Shown: positions 18,159 through 27,352 of the stretch, piece after piece
Position numbering within the stretch: the stretch's first letter is position 1
Layout of the letters: every line of letters starts with the position of its first letter
From: JAMXLG01 sp963765935
Lineage (GTDB): Bacteria; Vulcanimicrobiota; Vulcanimicrobiia; Vulcanimicrobiales; Vulcanimicrobiaceae
Direction of reading: 5' to 3'
DNA length: 64,000 bases
Assembly (NCBI GenBank): GCA_963765935.1
Contig: CAVXXX010000001.1
Location: 682,001-746,000 of the forward strand
The notes under the pieces: generated by a model
Told to the model about the DNA's origin: nothing
What the model saw: only the letters and a program-made list of their open reading frames with translations
Databases searched by the model: none
Translations under genes and position numbers: made by a program

Positions 18159-19625
18159 TTACCTCGTCGCGTGATTCAGAATCGCGACGCTTCTGCTGTC
18201 GAAGTTCACGCACCGGCTCAACGAGAACGCGTGGATGGGGAATCGCCCCTCGCGCACCACGATGCCGGGCATTGGTTCGAGCGAACCACATGCGAGTTTG
18301 AGAAGGCTCAACATGTCGGGGCGCTCGGAGACCTCGATATGGTCGAGATAGAGCATTTGCTTCACATGCGGCTTCTCAAGCCATCGCAACGCTTCACGCC
18401 CTTCGCTGTTGTATCCGATGACATTGGGCGCGATTCCGCCGTAGAAATCCATCATGCTCGATAATCCGTACTCATCGGTTACGATGACGGAATCACCATA
18501 GCGAGCTCGCAGCGCTTGTGCCAGCCCGCGATCGCTGTAAATTTCGAGCGCGCTGCGCGATGACACGTTCGGCGGTAAAAGGTTTGCGAGCCGAACGATC
18601 GCGGCAGCCGGTGCGCATGCCAGCAACGAAGCCACGATGGCCAGCACGAGCGTCGGAACCAACGCCGCTACGGCGCGGCGCCGGAAAACGTCCCATTGCT
18701 CCGGCACGATAAATGCGAGCACGAGCAGCGAGAGCATCGGTCCCGCAAACCAGTAGAGTTCGACCGGTTCGAACGATGAAAGGATAAGGACGACCGCTAT
18801 AAGCGGCGCTGCGCTTCCAATGAGTAAGCGGCCTGCGACGGAAACGTCGCGCAGTTCGGTCACGAACGATCGAGCGACCATCGGGACGAAGAATAACGCG
18901 CCGCACGCCAAGGCACCCACGACCGTGACTATTGTCCGCAGCGGTGAGAATGCGACAAAATGGTGCCGGTGGGAAACCGCAAATTCGAGTCCGGCCCAGC
19001 CATGCAGCGCATTCCAGAGTACGTATGGCGTAACGACGATCAGCGCGACGATTGCCGCTACCGCGGCGCCGCGCCAGTTTGTCCGCTCGGATCCGCGCGC
19101 GCTCCAAATCGCCCACAGTATCCCGACAGCGAGGGAAACGGCGAACACACGCGAGAGCGCCGTCAGCCCGAGCGCAAGACCGGCGAGCATCCACCATTGC
19201 ATGCTTCGCTGACGTAATGCACGCAGTGCGAACGCGAGCGTTGCGATCCACATCGCAAGAAACGGTCCATCGGGCGCCGCAAGATTAAAGGCGAGTAATG
19301 CGAGCGGAGTACTCGTTACCGCGAGGGCTGCGAGCATCGCGCGCATGCCCGATCCCGTTGCCGCGCGCACGAAGTCCCAGGTGGCCAGTGCAGCGATCAC
19401 GCCGCAGAGAAGAAAGCCCGCGCGAAGCCGTAGCGCGTTGTGCGCTCCCCAATCGAAGAGCGCTATCGTCCATGCAACCATCGGGGGATGATCGACATAT
19501 CCGAACGCGAGCCTGCGGCTCCATTCCCAGTAGTATGCCTCGTCGCCGGCAACCGGAAATAGCGTCGCGGCCGCCACGCGAAGGCCAATGACCAAAAGAA
19601 CGAGGATAAGGTACTGTCGCTTCAC
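18159..19625 (-). CDS. GT39/ArnT-like membrane glycosyltransferase
   Basis: About 488 residues with about a dozen hydrophobic helices. The first extracytoplasmic loop contains GDEAYYWEWSRRLAFGYVDHPPM, the Asp/Glu-containing signature of the PMT_2 (GT39/GT83) family. These enzymes move a sugar from a polyprenyl-phosphate carrier onto lipid A, protein or polysaccharide outside the membrane. I chose GTG 19625 (reading MKRQYLILVLLVIG), which opens directly into the first membrane helix. The open frame continues to 19763 but would add 46 low-complexity residues inside the divergent promoter region. Acceptor and donor are unknown. Confidence 0.85.
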   Translation of the reverse strand: MKRQYLILVLLVIGLRVAAATLFPVAGDEAYYWEWSRRLAFGYVDHPPMVAWTIALFDWGAHNALRLRAGFLLCGVIAALATWDFVRAATGSGMRAMLAALAVTSTPLALLAFNLAAPDGPFLAMWIATLAFALRALRQRSMQWWMLAGLALGLTALSRVFAVSLAVGILWAIWSARGSERTNWRGAAVAAIVALIVVTPYVLWNALHGWAGLEFAVSHRHHFVAFSPLRTIVTVVGALACGALFFVPMVARSFVTELRDVSVAGRLLIGSAAPLIAVVLILSSFEPVELYWFAGPMLSLLVLAFIVPEQWDVFRRRAVAALVPTLVLAIVASLLACAPAAAIVRLANLLPPNVSSRSALEIYSDRGLAQALRARYGDSVIVTDEYGLSSMMDFYGGIAPNVIGYNSEGREALRWLEKPHVKQMLYLDHIEVSERPDMLSLLKLACGSLEPMPGIVVREGRFPIHAFSLSRCVNFDSRSVAILNHATR

Positions 19626-19766
19626 GCTACCCCGCGTAATCGCGCAAAAGGTGATGTCGGTTTCAACCCGTGTCAGCAGCCGGACATCCCCCTCCGCCGT
19701 TGCCCGCCCAAGCCTCGATTCAAACGCGTTACGCTCAGCGACACATCGCGAAGGGATGGTCATCGC

Positions 19767-22277
19767 GTGCTAAAAACAAAAAACATCACCGCCACCGAGC
19801 TGCCTTCGTTCGTGCTTTCGGAATCGGATCTCGGTATGGGCGCCAGTTTGGGAAATGGCGCGCTTTGGGTTCAGACCAAAGGCACCGGCGCGATCGAGTC
19901 GGTCTTTCTCAATGACATTGGACGCTCGTTAATCGGCAGCGTATCAGTGCGTTTCGGCGCGCACGCACGCGCGCTCAACTCCGCTCCGCCCTCGACCGAC
20001 GGAAAGCTATCCGATGCATCGTACATCGGCGTCTACCCGGAAGAACGAACGTGTACGTTCGAGGTCCACCCCGCATATCAGCGTTTAAGTTTTCAAGTAG
20101 CGGCCGTCATCGACATCGAAGAGACGCTGTTCGTTCCTCTTGGCTCCTCCACGGCAGAGGATTCGCCGGTCGTTCATCTGATCGTCGACGTTCACAACCG
20201 TGATGATGTCGCGCATCTGTTGCGGTTGACCGCCTCCGCCATGCTCCGTGGCGCCACGACGGCCGACGTTCGTGCGTACTTCGATGAGACGCATAACGCG
20301 CTCGTTGCGGTCAATGCGACGCATCCCGACTGGGTGCGCGTTTTCACGGTCTCCGAACCGGCGCGATACTGCGTCGATCTCGACTTCGGCTCAATGTACG
20401 ACCCGATCACCGTGCAGGCGTTAAAGAATACGATCGACGCCGAGGGCGATGTGCTTGGCCATCTTCAACTGGACTTCACCTTAGCGCCGGATGAACGTCG
20501 ACGGATCTGTTTTACGGTCGCGCTGAGCAGTGCGGGCGTCCAGGATGCTTTACGCCGCTTAGACCACGCAGCAGACGCGGACGCGACGCTTGCGCAGTCG
20601 ATAGAACTGTTGGAAAGTGAATTGTCGCTCAGCCAAGTCATTACCCCCGATAAGACCATCAATCAAGGCGCGTTGTGGAGCAAGGTCAACATGCGGCGCG
20701 TGATGGCAGCCTACAACACGGGCAATGCTTTTACGAACGATCCCGGACGATATGCCAACGTCGTCGTGCGCGACTGCGCGTGGTTCATTTTCGGAAACGA
20801 TCACTTTCTACCCGGCTTTTCGCGCGAACTTCTCGATGGAATCGCGTTGCGCCAGTACACATCGGGAAAGCTTCCGGAATATTTCGATGCCGTGGACGGA
20901 CGCGTCGAGGACTACGATCTAAATATCAACGACGATACGCCGCTCTATATACTCGCGGTGAACCATCACTTCCGCGCGACCGGCGATATGGCGTGGCTTG
21001 GAAGCGCATACGAATCCGTCTCGCGCGCGGCGCACTACATCATCTCACAGATCGACAATCGGGGGCTCGTGTTTTGCACTGCGGACGATCCGGCGGGCGG
21101 CGTTCGCGCGATCGCCGGCTGGCGTAACATTATCGAAGGCTATAGCATCAGCGGCGCGGTGACGGAGCTCAACGCGCAATGCGTTGCGGCGCTTCGTTCC
21201 GCATCGCACCTTGCCGACAATCTCGGCCGATTCGCCGAAGACGCGCGCACATTTTTGGAAGCTTCCGAACGGTTGAAGTCCGCGATGGATCGATATTTGA
21301 TCAATCCGCACAACGGACTCTACTATCTCAATATCGACGTCGAGGGACACCCGCACACCGACGTCACGGGCGACGAAATTTTTCCGGTCATCATGCGCGC
21401 GTGCGACGATGAGACCGCCTTCCGAATCATCAGCCGGCTGAACTATCCCGACTTTTGGACGGCAGCCGGACTGCGGACGATATCGCGATACGATCCTCGC
21501 TATAATCCCTGTGTTTCGCAAGGGTTACTCGGTGGCGTTTGGCCCGGACTGACGTGGTGGTACGCATTCGGCGCGGCGCGGTACCATCCGGAGATGATGG
21601 TCCGCGCGCTGCGCTCATCATTCGAACATTATGGAGCCGATCCGAAACGCAACAACACGGTGCCCGGTCAGTTTAGTGAATGGTTCGATGGTGAAAGTCT
21701 CGAGAATCGCGGGATGCGTCTTTCACCATGGGAGCCGCCTCGTTTCTTGTGGGCCGCCATCGAGGGCGTCTGCGGGCTCGTTCTCGGCCCGGGGTTACCG
21801 CGCGTCAGTCCCCTGATTCCCTCAACTTGGAACTGGGTGGGTCTGCGGGCGCTGCCGTACCACGGCGCATTGATTTCGTACTTTGTGGTTCGCGAGGGCG
21901 TTTCGGGATACCACGTTTATTCGACATCCCAGGTACAAAGCGAATGGGAAGTCTTCGTCTACGAAGAGGACATATCAGACAGCATACGCGTCTACGACGA
22001 ATGCGTCGTATCAATGGCGCTTGCGCGTGACGACGGCGCGGTGATGCTTCTTGGAAATACGAGTTCGCAAACGGTACACACGCCCGTGATGTTAAACGAT
22101 CCGAAGCGTTCATCACAGCGATTTGCGGTACGCATCTACAATAGCGAGCGCTCCGACTGGGAAGATACCGGGACACGAACGCTCGAAGAGTTGCGGGGCA
22201 ACGCCATCTGGATCGAAGCCGGCGGCTTCCGTTTGATCGAAATTACCGCCTTACAACAAGGGGATCGTGTCGGCTAG
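19767..22277 (+). CDS. Six-hairpin glycosidase-like protein (GH94/amylo-1,6-glucosidase-type)
   Basis: An 836-residue protein. An N-terminal beta domain (about 1-290) is followed by an (alpha/alpha)6 barrel (about 295-680) and a C-terminal beta domain. Barrel landmarks are DCAWFIFGNDHFLPGF, GKLPEYFDAVDG, DYDLNINDDTPLYILAV, GWRNIIEGYS and GGVWPGLTWWYAFG. This layout is shared by GH94, GH15-like and glycogen-debranching glucosidases. I cannot name the EC activity. It has no signal peptide, so it is probably cytoplasmic. The GTG at 19767 follows AAGGGA by about 10 nt. It overlaps the convergent IscU-like stop by 4 bp. Confidence 0.75.
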   Translation: MLKTKNITATELPSFVLSESDLGMGASLGNGALWVQTKGTGAIESVFLNDIGRSLIGSVSVRFGAHARALNSAPPSTDGKLSDASYIGVYPEERTCTFEVHPAYQRLSFQVAAVIDIEETLFVPLGSSTAEDSPVVHLIVDVHNRDDVAHLLRLTASAMLRGATTADVRAYFDETHNALVAVNATHPDWVRVFTVSEPARYCVDLDFGSMYDPITVQALKNTIDAEGDVLGHLQLDFTLAPDERRRICFTVALSSAGVQDALRRLDHAADADATLAQSIELLESELSLSQVITPDKTINQGALWSKVNMRRVMAAYNTGNAFTNDPGRYANVVVRDCAWFIFGNDHFLPGFSRELLDGIALRQYTSGKLPEYFDAVDGRVEDYDLNINDDTPLYILAVNHHFRATGDMAWLGSAYESVSRAAHYIISQIDNRGLVFCTADDPAGGVRAIAGWRNIIEGYSISGAVTELNAQCVAALRSASHLADNLGRFAEDARTFLEASERLKSAMDRYLINPHNGLYYLNIDVEGHPHTDVTGDEIFPVIMRACDDETAFRIISRLNYPDFWTAAGLRTISRYDPRYNPCVSQGLLGGVWPGLTWWYAFGAARYHPEMMVRALRSSFEHYGADPKRNNTVPGQFSEWFDGESLENRGMRLSPWEPPRFLWAAIEGVCGLVLGPGLPRVSPLIPSTWNWVGLRALPYHGALISYFVVREGVSGYHVYSTSQVQSEWEVFVYEEDISDSIRVYDECVVSMALARDDGAVMLLGNTSSQTVHTPVMLNDPKRSSQRFAVRIYNSERSDWEDTGTRTLEELRGNAIWIEAGGFRLIEITALQQGDRVG

Positions 22278-22762
22278 CGGAGCCTGATTAAAAGTTTTCC
22301 GTCGTCTTGCGCCGGCGCTTCGGCAGCGTGTTCCGCAGTCTCGACCGAACGTTGCGGCGAAGGCATCGCGCCGTAGTCGGGAACGTCGCCGTTTGTCACT
22401 TTCGCGCGATAGTCGTCGATTGCGACCTTCAGCGCTTCGAGTGCGCGCTCAGGGTAATCTTTCTTCTTCTCCGGATAACCGGCGAGTTGCGCTTCGATGT
22501 CTCCGTTCGTAATTGCACTCGCCTCGTCGATCGTCTTGCCCTTCGCAAGTTCGACGACCAGACTGCACGTTGCCGTGCCGAAGCCGCAGCCGGTCGTAAA
22601 GTATGAGATATCCTCGATGATCGCGCCGGGCCCGACCTTCAAGAAGAAGTTGTACATGTCGCCGCACGAGTCGCTGAAGTACTCGCCGCTTGCGGTCGGA
22701 TCGTCCATCGTGTGGAAGCCCGGACGGGCTTCGACCAAACGCTGAAACTTCGCAAAATCCAC
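22274..22762 (-). CDS. IscU/NifU-N-like iron-sulfur scaffold homologue
   Basis: A 162-residue protein with the IscU/NifU N-terminal fold: YFSDSCGDMYNFFLKV, an IIEDISYFTTGCGFGTATCS stretch, then GKTIDEASAITNGDIEAQL and ALEALKVAIDDY. Two of the usual three cluster ligands (CGD and GCG) are visible. The third (normally HCS before the last helix) is replaced by KDYPERA, while an extra Cys appears in TATCS. It therefore may be a variant scaffold or carrier. It lies 6 bp after sufR on the same strand, so it is probably co-expressed with and controlled by SufR. The GTG start is at 22762. Confidence 0.82.
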   Translation of the reverse strand: MDFAKFQRLVEARPGFHTMDDPTASGEYFSDSCGDMYNFFLKVGPGAIIEDISYFTTGCGFGTATCSLVVELAKGKTIDEASAITNGDIEAQLAGYPEKKKDYPERALEALKVAIDDYRAKVTNGDVPDYGAMPSPQRSVETAEHAAEAPAQDDGKLLIRLR

Positions 22763-22768
22763 GAAAAC

Positions 22769-23398
22769 CTATACTCCCTTGAGTTCGAACTTGCAGCTCT
22801 TTCCGCCCTCGCGCAACGATTCCACTTGTTCGTGTTCGCCGCCGATGGTTTCATCGAGCACGTGATGGATCACCGAGCAAACCTCGGGGTGTTCTTTGGC
22901 AACACCCGAGTACGGACAGTTGTGCTCCTCGAGCATGAACCCGCCGTCGATCAAACTGTATTCGGCGACGACGCCCCCCTCGCGTAACACTTCGGTCAGT
23001 TGCGCGACCTTGCCCTCGGTATCCGGGGCGGTCATGCGCACTCTCGCCTTGTCTACGGCACGCCGGGCGATCGAATCGAAAATCTCTCCGACTGCCGGAG
23101 CGCCGTACTTATCCTTGAGCTCTCGCAACACCGCCGAGAGCATCTTGTCGTAGTTTTGCGGGAAGAGTTTGTCGGCTTCGGAGGTGAGCGAGAATTCCAG
23201 GGTTGGTTTCGTCGGTCCGCGCCGAACCGACGCTTCTTCCACTAATCCGTCGCGCTGGAGCACGACGAGCTGCTGCCGGACCGCGTTGGGGGAAAGCCCA
23301 AAGACTGCAGCGAGTTCGGCCGCCGAGGCGGAGCCCCGCCGGCGCAATTCCGCGACGATCTTGCCGCGAGTGGTGTGGAAAAAGCGGTCAACCTGCAT
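22769..23398 (-). CDS. sufR: SufR-like iron-sulfur cluster transcriptional regulator
   Basis: A winged-helix regulator of about 209 residues. An N-terminal HTH (ELAAVFGLSPNAVRQQLVVLQRDGLVEE) precedes a C-terminal part with Cys residues in a CX12C spacing (NCPYSGVAKEHPEVC) and a third Cys near the end (GKSCKFEL), as in SufR, whose cluster controls suf repression. I start at ATG 23398 (MQVDRFFHTTRGKIV), the usual family N-terminus. An open frame reaches 23464 but crosses the suf promoter. It is divergent from sufCDSU and upstream of the IscU-like gene. Autoregulation through the shared region is likely. Confidence 0.9.
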   Translation of the reverse strand: MQVDRFFHTTRGKIVAELRRRGSASAAELAAVFGLSPNAVRQQLVVLQRDGLVEEASVRRGPTKPTLEFSLTSEADKLFPQNYDKMLSAVLRELKDKYGAPAVGEIFDSIARRAVDKARVRMTAPDTEGKVAQLTEVLREGGVVAEYSLIDGGFMLEEHNCPYSGVAKEHPEVCSVIHHVLDETIGGEHEQVESLREGGKSCKFELKGV

Positions 23399-23437
23399 GA
23401 CGTTCGTGGGTATCCTATCACGGCGTCCTGAGATAGT

Positions 23438-23476
23438 AAAGTAAATCCTTGACTTTCTGGGCATATGGGCTATAAG
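23438..23476 (+). promoter_or_regulatory. Probable suf promoter with candidate operator
   Basis: TTGACT at 23449-23454 and TATAAG at 23471-23476, with 16 bp between, form a good sigma-70-like promoter reading towards sufC. An inverted repeat AAAGT-N9-ACTTT (23438-23456) overlaps the -35 element, which is a sensible place for SufR to bind. The cyanobacterial CAAC-N6-GTTG SufR site was not seen. The operator assignment is inference. Confidence 0.55.
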
Positions 23477-23516
23477 CTACACAGGCACCAATCCGTCCAT
23501 CCGAGGAGCAGCACGC

Positions 23517-24287
23517 GTGTCCGATCAGGGCCTCCGCATTTCCGGCCTGCACTGCAGCGTCGAAGGCAACGAAATTCTGAAGGGAATCGACCTCGCGGTC
23601 GAGCCGGGCAAAGTCCATGCCCTTATGGGTCCCAACGGCAGCGGCAAATCGACGCTCGCCTTCTCGCTCACCGGCCATCCGAAGTATGACGTGACCGAAG
23701 GCAGCGCGACGCTCGATGGCGAGGATCTTCTCACGCTGCCGGCCGACAAGCGCGCCCGCGCGGGTCTCTTCCTTTCCTTTCAGTATCCGGCGGCGATCCC
23801 GGGCGTGAAGGTTCCGAACTTCCTCTTCGCGGCGCGCCAAGCGGTACGCCCGGGCGAATTGACGCCGGCGAAATTCCGCGCGCTGCTGCTCGAGAAGATG
23901 GACGTCCTCGGCATGGATCCCTCATTTCTCGGCCGCTATTTGAACGACGGCTTCTCGGGCGGTGAAAAAAAGCGCCTGGAGATGCTGCAGATGGCGGTGC
24001 TCGCACCGAAGTATGCCGTCCTCGATGAAACGGACTCCGGACTCGACGTCGACGCGCTCAAAGACGTCGGTGAATCGGTGAAAGGGTTGCGCGCGAGCGA
24101 AGAAGGCAAAAACACCGGCTTCCTCATCATCACGCACTATCCGCGCATTTTGCAGCACATCGACGCCGATGTCGTCCATATTATGATGGACGGCCGGATC
24201 GTGAAGACCGGTGATGCGCAGCTCGCGCATCGCATCGAACGCGAAGGCTACGACGTCATTCGCGAGGAGACTCGCGCACTTGTCTAG
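23517..24287 (+). CDS. sufC: SufC Fe-S assembly ATPase
   Basis: A 256-residue ABC-type ATPase of the SufBCD complex. Walker A is GPNGSGKST (residues 38-46), the signature is FSGGEKKRLEMLQMA, and Walker B ends VLDETDSGLDVDAL, where the LDETDSGLD pattern is diagnostic for SufC rather than transport ATPases. The GTG start at 23517 follows GAGGAG. It opens the forward suf operon, about 40 bp after the predicted -10, and its 3' end overlaps sufD by 8 bp. Unusually, no sufB is found upstream or downstream. Confidence 0.96.
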   Translation: MSDQGLRISGLHCSVEGNEILKGIDLAVEPGKVHALMGPNGSGKSTLAFSLTGHPKYDVTEGSATLDGEDLLTLPADKRARAGLFLSFQYPAAIPGVKVPNFLFAARQAVRPGELTPAKFRALLLEKMDVLGMDPSFLGRYLNDGFSGGEKKRLEMLQMAVLAPKYAVLDETDSGLDVDALKDVGESVKGLRASEEGKNTGFLIITHYPRILQHIDADVVHIMMDGRIVKTGDAQLAHRIEREGYDVIREETRALV

Positions 24288-25416
24288 CCAACTGCTCGAG
24301 AGCGATCGCGAGAGCGCGCTCGAGCGCTTTCGCGCGACGCGCAGCGGACGCGAAAAGCCCAGCCGCTATTGGAAGTTCGATCTCGAAACGCTCGATGTGC
24401 CGCTTCCCTCCACAACTCCCGGCGGATCGGTGGAAATCGAAGCTCCGGCCGGACGCATCGTCGCATGCGATCTACAGACGGCGCGACGCGAGCACGCCGC
24501 GCTACTCGAGCGCGCATTCGGCAAAGCCCTGCAACCCGGCATGAAATTCGCGCATCTTGCGCGCGCGTTCACGCATCTCGGTGCTTTCGTCTATATCCCG
24601 CGCGATTGCGCCTGCGATGAACCCGTCGTCATTCGCTACCGCAACGCCGGCAGCAACGCGATCTTCCCGCACACCATTGTGTTTGCGGAACGCGGCTCAC
24701 GCGCGACCATCATCGAACGTTTGGATGTCGATGCGGAGTCATTTGTGTGCGGGATTGCCGAAATCGTGACCGACGAGTCCACAGACGTTACGTATGCCGC
24801 GCCGCAGCTCGCTCCCGAGAGCGCGCGCATTCTTTTCACGCGCGCCGCGCTTCCCGGACGAGATTCGCGGATTAACTGGGCGACGGCCGAACTCGGCGCA
24901 TCGCTCAGCGTCGCCGATGTCGCGGTGATCATCGAGCAACCGGGCGTCGATGCAAACGTAGCGTCGCTCTTCTTCCCCGGCGGTTCCCAACACGTCGACA
25001 TTGTAAGCAGCGTCGATCACCGGGTCGGCGAAACGACGTCGCAGACACTCGTCAAGGCGGCTGCGACGGGTGCCGGACAAGGCCGCTATCTCGGCAACAT
25101 TCGTATTGCGGCACGAGCGCAACAAACCCAAGCGAGCCTGCGCGACGACGCGCTTCTGCTCTCGAAGCGTGCCCACATCGATTCGATTCCCGCGCTCGAA
25201 ATCGCCGCAAACGACGTGAAGGCGTTTCACGGTGCAACGGTCGGAGCGCTGGACGACGATGCAATCTTTTACATGACCAGTCGCGGAATCGATCGCGCAA
25301 GCGCGGAGCGCATGATCGCGCTCGGCTTTTTCGAGCCGGTGATCGAGCGGTTTCCGTCGGAATCACTGCGGGAAACGCTTCGTGAAGCGCTCCAGCGGAA
25401 AGTAGAATCTGTATGA
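24280..25416 (+). CDS. sufD: SufD component of the Fe-S assembly complex
   Basis: About 378 residues. The C-terminal beta-helix carries the SufB/SufD signature: GRYLGNIRIAARAQQTQA, then HIDSIPALEIAANDVKAFHGATVGALDDDAIFYMTSRGI. The missing SufB-specific Cys-rich centre and the short N-terminus favour SufD over SufB. It starts at TTG 24280, overlapping the sufC stop; CTG at 24292 is less likely. SufD normally heterodimerises with SufB on SufC. With no sufB in the cluster, this protein either pairs with a SufB encoded elsewhere or acts as a homodimer. Confidence 0.9.
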   Translation: MSSQLLESDRESALERFRATRSGREKPSRYWKFDLETLDVPLPSTTPGGSVEIEAPAGRIVACDLQTARREHAALLERAFGKALQPGMKFAHLARAFTHLGAFVYIPRDCACDEPVVIRYRNAGSNAIFPHTIVFAERGSRATIIERLDVDAESFVCGIAEIVTDESTDVTYAAPQLAPESARILFTRAALPGRDSRINWATAELGASLSVADVAVIIEQPGVDANVASLFFPGGSQHVDIVSSVDHRVGETTSQTLVKAAATGAGQGRYLGNIRIAARAQQTQASLRDDALLLSKRAHIDSIPALEIAANDVKAFHGATVGALDDDAIFYMTSRGIDRASAERMIALGFFEPVIERFPSESLRETLREALQRKVESV

Positions 25417-26657
25417 TCACCCTCGACGAACGTAAAGTCGAACGCATCATCTCCGATTTTCCGATCCTCGCGAAACCGACGTCGCGCGGCAAGCGACTTG
25501 TGTACCTGGACTCCGCCGCAACCTCACAGAAACCGCAGAGCGTGATCGACGCGCTGGTCACGTACTACAGCGAGTACAACGCCAACATTCATCGCGGCGT
25601 CTACGAAATCGCCGCGCACGCAACGGAAGCATTCGAAGCGGCGAGGGAGAACGTCGCACGTTTCATCAACGCCGATTCCCGGGAAGTCATTTGGACGCGA
25701 AACGCGACCGAGGCGATCAATCTCGTCGGTTATAGTTGGGGACTAAACAATATTCGCGCGGGCGACGTCATCCTGACGTCGCAGCTCGAGCATCACTCGA
25801 ATCTCGTGCCCTGGCAACTTCTCGCTGAAAAGACCGGCGCGACGTTGCGGTTCATTCCCGTCGACGGACGCGGTATTCTGCAGCTCGACGATCTCGACGT
25901 GCTCCTAAAGGGCGCGAAGCTGCTCGCAATCTCGCACGTGAGTAACACGCTCGGCACCATCACGCCCCTTGAAGAAATCGTCTCGAAGGCGCACGCCGCC
26001 GGCGCGACGGTGCTCGTTGATGGGGCGCAAGGCATCCCGCACCTTCCCGTCGACGTGCGCGCGCTCGACGTTGATTTCTATGCATTTAGCGGTCACAAGA
26101 TGCTCGGGCCGACCGGTATCGGCGTGCTCTACGGAAAGCGCGCGCTGCTCGAAGCGATGCCCCCGTTTCTTGCCGGCGGAGACATGATCCGTAAAGTCGA
26201 GTACGAGCACACGTCGTTCAACGATCTCCCATGGAAGTTCGAAGCCGGAACGAGCAATATCGCCGACGCGATCGCGCTCGGCGCCGCCGTCGATTACTTG
26301 CGCGCGCTCGGCATGGACTGGGTCCGCGCGCACGAGCAAGAGCTCCTTGCATATGCGCTCGAACGGCTTGCCCCGCTCGAACGCCGCGGTCTCGATATCT
26401 ACGGTCCGAAGGATCCGCAACTGGTCTCCGGCGTGCTGTCGTTCAACTTCGGCGACATTCACGCGCACGATCTGGCATCGATTCTCGACACGGACGGCGT
26501 TTGCGTGCGCGCAGGGCACCATTGCACGATGCCGCTCATGGAAAAAATGGGCTGGCCCGCAACCGCCCGCGCCTCATTCTACGTCTACAATACCCGGGCG
26601 GATATCGATGCGCTGGTCATCGGACTCGAAAAAGCCGCCGAGGTCTTTAAGATCTAA
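25413..26657 (+). CDS. sufS: SufS cysteine desulfurase
   Basis: A 414-residue group II cysteine desulfurase. It has the N-terminal YLDSAATSQKP, an NIHRGVY segment, the EHHSN motif, PLP-binding Lys229 in SGHKMLGPTG, and the catalytic Cys371 in RAGHHCTMPLM. It removes sulfur from L-cysteine and passes the persulfide to SufU or SufE. It overlaps the sufD stop by 4 bp and is followed after 6 bp by sufU, the partner expected for SufS in Gram-positive-type systems. Length and motifs are normal. Confidence 0.96.
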   Translation: MITLDERKVERIISDFPILAKPTSRGKRLVYLDSAATSQKPQSVIDALVTYYSEYNANIHRGVYEIAAHATEAFEAARENVARFINADSREVIWTRNATEAINLVGYSWGLNNIRAGDVILTSQLEHHSNLVPWQLLAEKTGATLRFIPVDGRGILQLDDLDVLLKGAKLLAISHVSNTLGTITPLEEIVSKAHAAGATVLVDGAQGIPHLPVDVRALDVDFYAFSGHKMLGPTGIGVLYGKRALLEAMPPFLAGGDMIRKVEYEHTSFNDLPWKFEAGTSNIADAIALGAAVDYLRALGMDWVRAHEQELLAYALERLAPLERRGLDIYGPKDPQLVSGVLSFNFGDIHAHDLASILDTDGVCVRAGHHCTMPLMEKMGWPATARASFYVYNTRADIDALVIGLEKAAEVFKI

Positions 26658-26663
26658 GCGCAA

Positions 26664-27056
26664 ATGGACGATTTTTACCGCGACTTTATTCTCGATCATT
26701 ACCGCAATCCGCGGAACTTCGGGACGCTGGACGCTGCGACGGCGACGGCGGAGGATTTGAATCCGCTCTGCGGCGATCAAATCCGCATGGACTTGCGCGT
26801 GAACGATCGCGGCGTCGTCGAAGAGGTTCGGTTTTCAGGCAAGGGATGCGCGATCAGTCAAGCATCGGCATCGATGTTGACGGAAGAAGTCAAGGGCATG
26901 AAGCTCGAGGACGTCGCAAAACTTGGCAAAGACATCGTTCTCGAGAACGTCGGCATCGGCATTAGCCCGACCCGCATGAAATGTGCAACGCTCGGCTTGC
27001 GGGTGCTTAAAAGCGCTGCGATCGGCGAGATCGCCGGCTGGCCCGACGAAGAGTAA
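26664..27056 (+). CDS. sufU: SufU sulfur acceptor/scaffold
   Basis: A 130-residue SufU. It has FYRDFILDHYRNPRNFG, then the three zinc/sulfur Cys in NPLCGD, GKGCAISQAS and RMKCATL, the pattern expected of SufU. SufU accepts the SufS persulfide. It has a short loop where some SufU proteins carry an insert. It is last in the sufCDSU run. This makes a second IscU-fold protein next to the variant at 22274-22762, which lacks the third Cys. Confidence 0.94.
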   Translation: MDDFYRDFILDHYRNPRNFGTLDAATATAEDLNPLCGDQIRMDLRVNDRGVVEEVRFSGKGCAISQASASMLTEEVKGMKLEDVAKLGKDIVLENVGIGISPTRMKCATLGLRVLKSAAIGEIAGWPDEE

Positions 27057-27061
27057 AGCCG

Positions 27062-27352
27062 CTGATCGCCTTCTTCGTTGACGCGTTCACGCGGCTCGTT
27101 GCGTCAACACTCTGCGCGGCTTTTGCCGTCATTCTCTGGGATGTCATCGGTCAGTCCCACTTGCCGCACCGGCTAGTGCGCATGGTCGTCGGCCTTGTTT
27201 TCGCGATTTTGGCATTGATGCTCGTTGCGACCGTGTCCGGGCCGGTGCGCCAGGACTTTTCGATCATTGCGATCGGTGTATTTCTCGCAGCATTGATCGT
27301 CGATGCGCTGATCGGCGAAGCCGTGCGTGCGGGAATCGGGTTACGACGGTAG
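27062..27352 (+). CDS. Small hydrophobic membrane protein, probable CTG start
   Basis: A protein of about 96 residues that I do not recognise. It has three hydrophobic segments: one before LWDVIGQSHLPHRLVR, then MVVGLVFAILALMLVATVSG and FSIIAIGVFLAALIVDALI. The only ATG/GTG/TTG-class start is a TTG at 27161, in the middle of the protein. A CTG at 27062, just after the sufU stop, gives a complete three-helix protein and I prefer it. The stop codon TAG overlaps the left border of the palindromic element at 27350, so the present C-terminus may have been set by that insertion. Confidence 0.5.
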   Translation: MIAFFVDAFTRLVASTLCAAFAVILWDVIGQSHLPHRLVRMVVGLVFAILALMLVATVSGPVRQDFSIIAIGVFLAALIVDALIGEAVRAGIGLRR

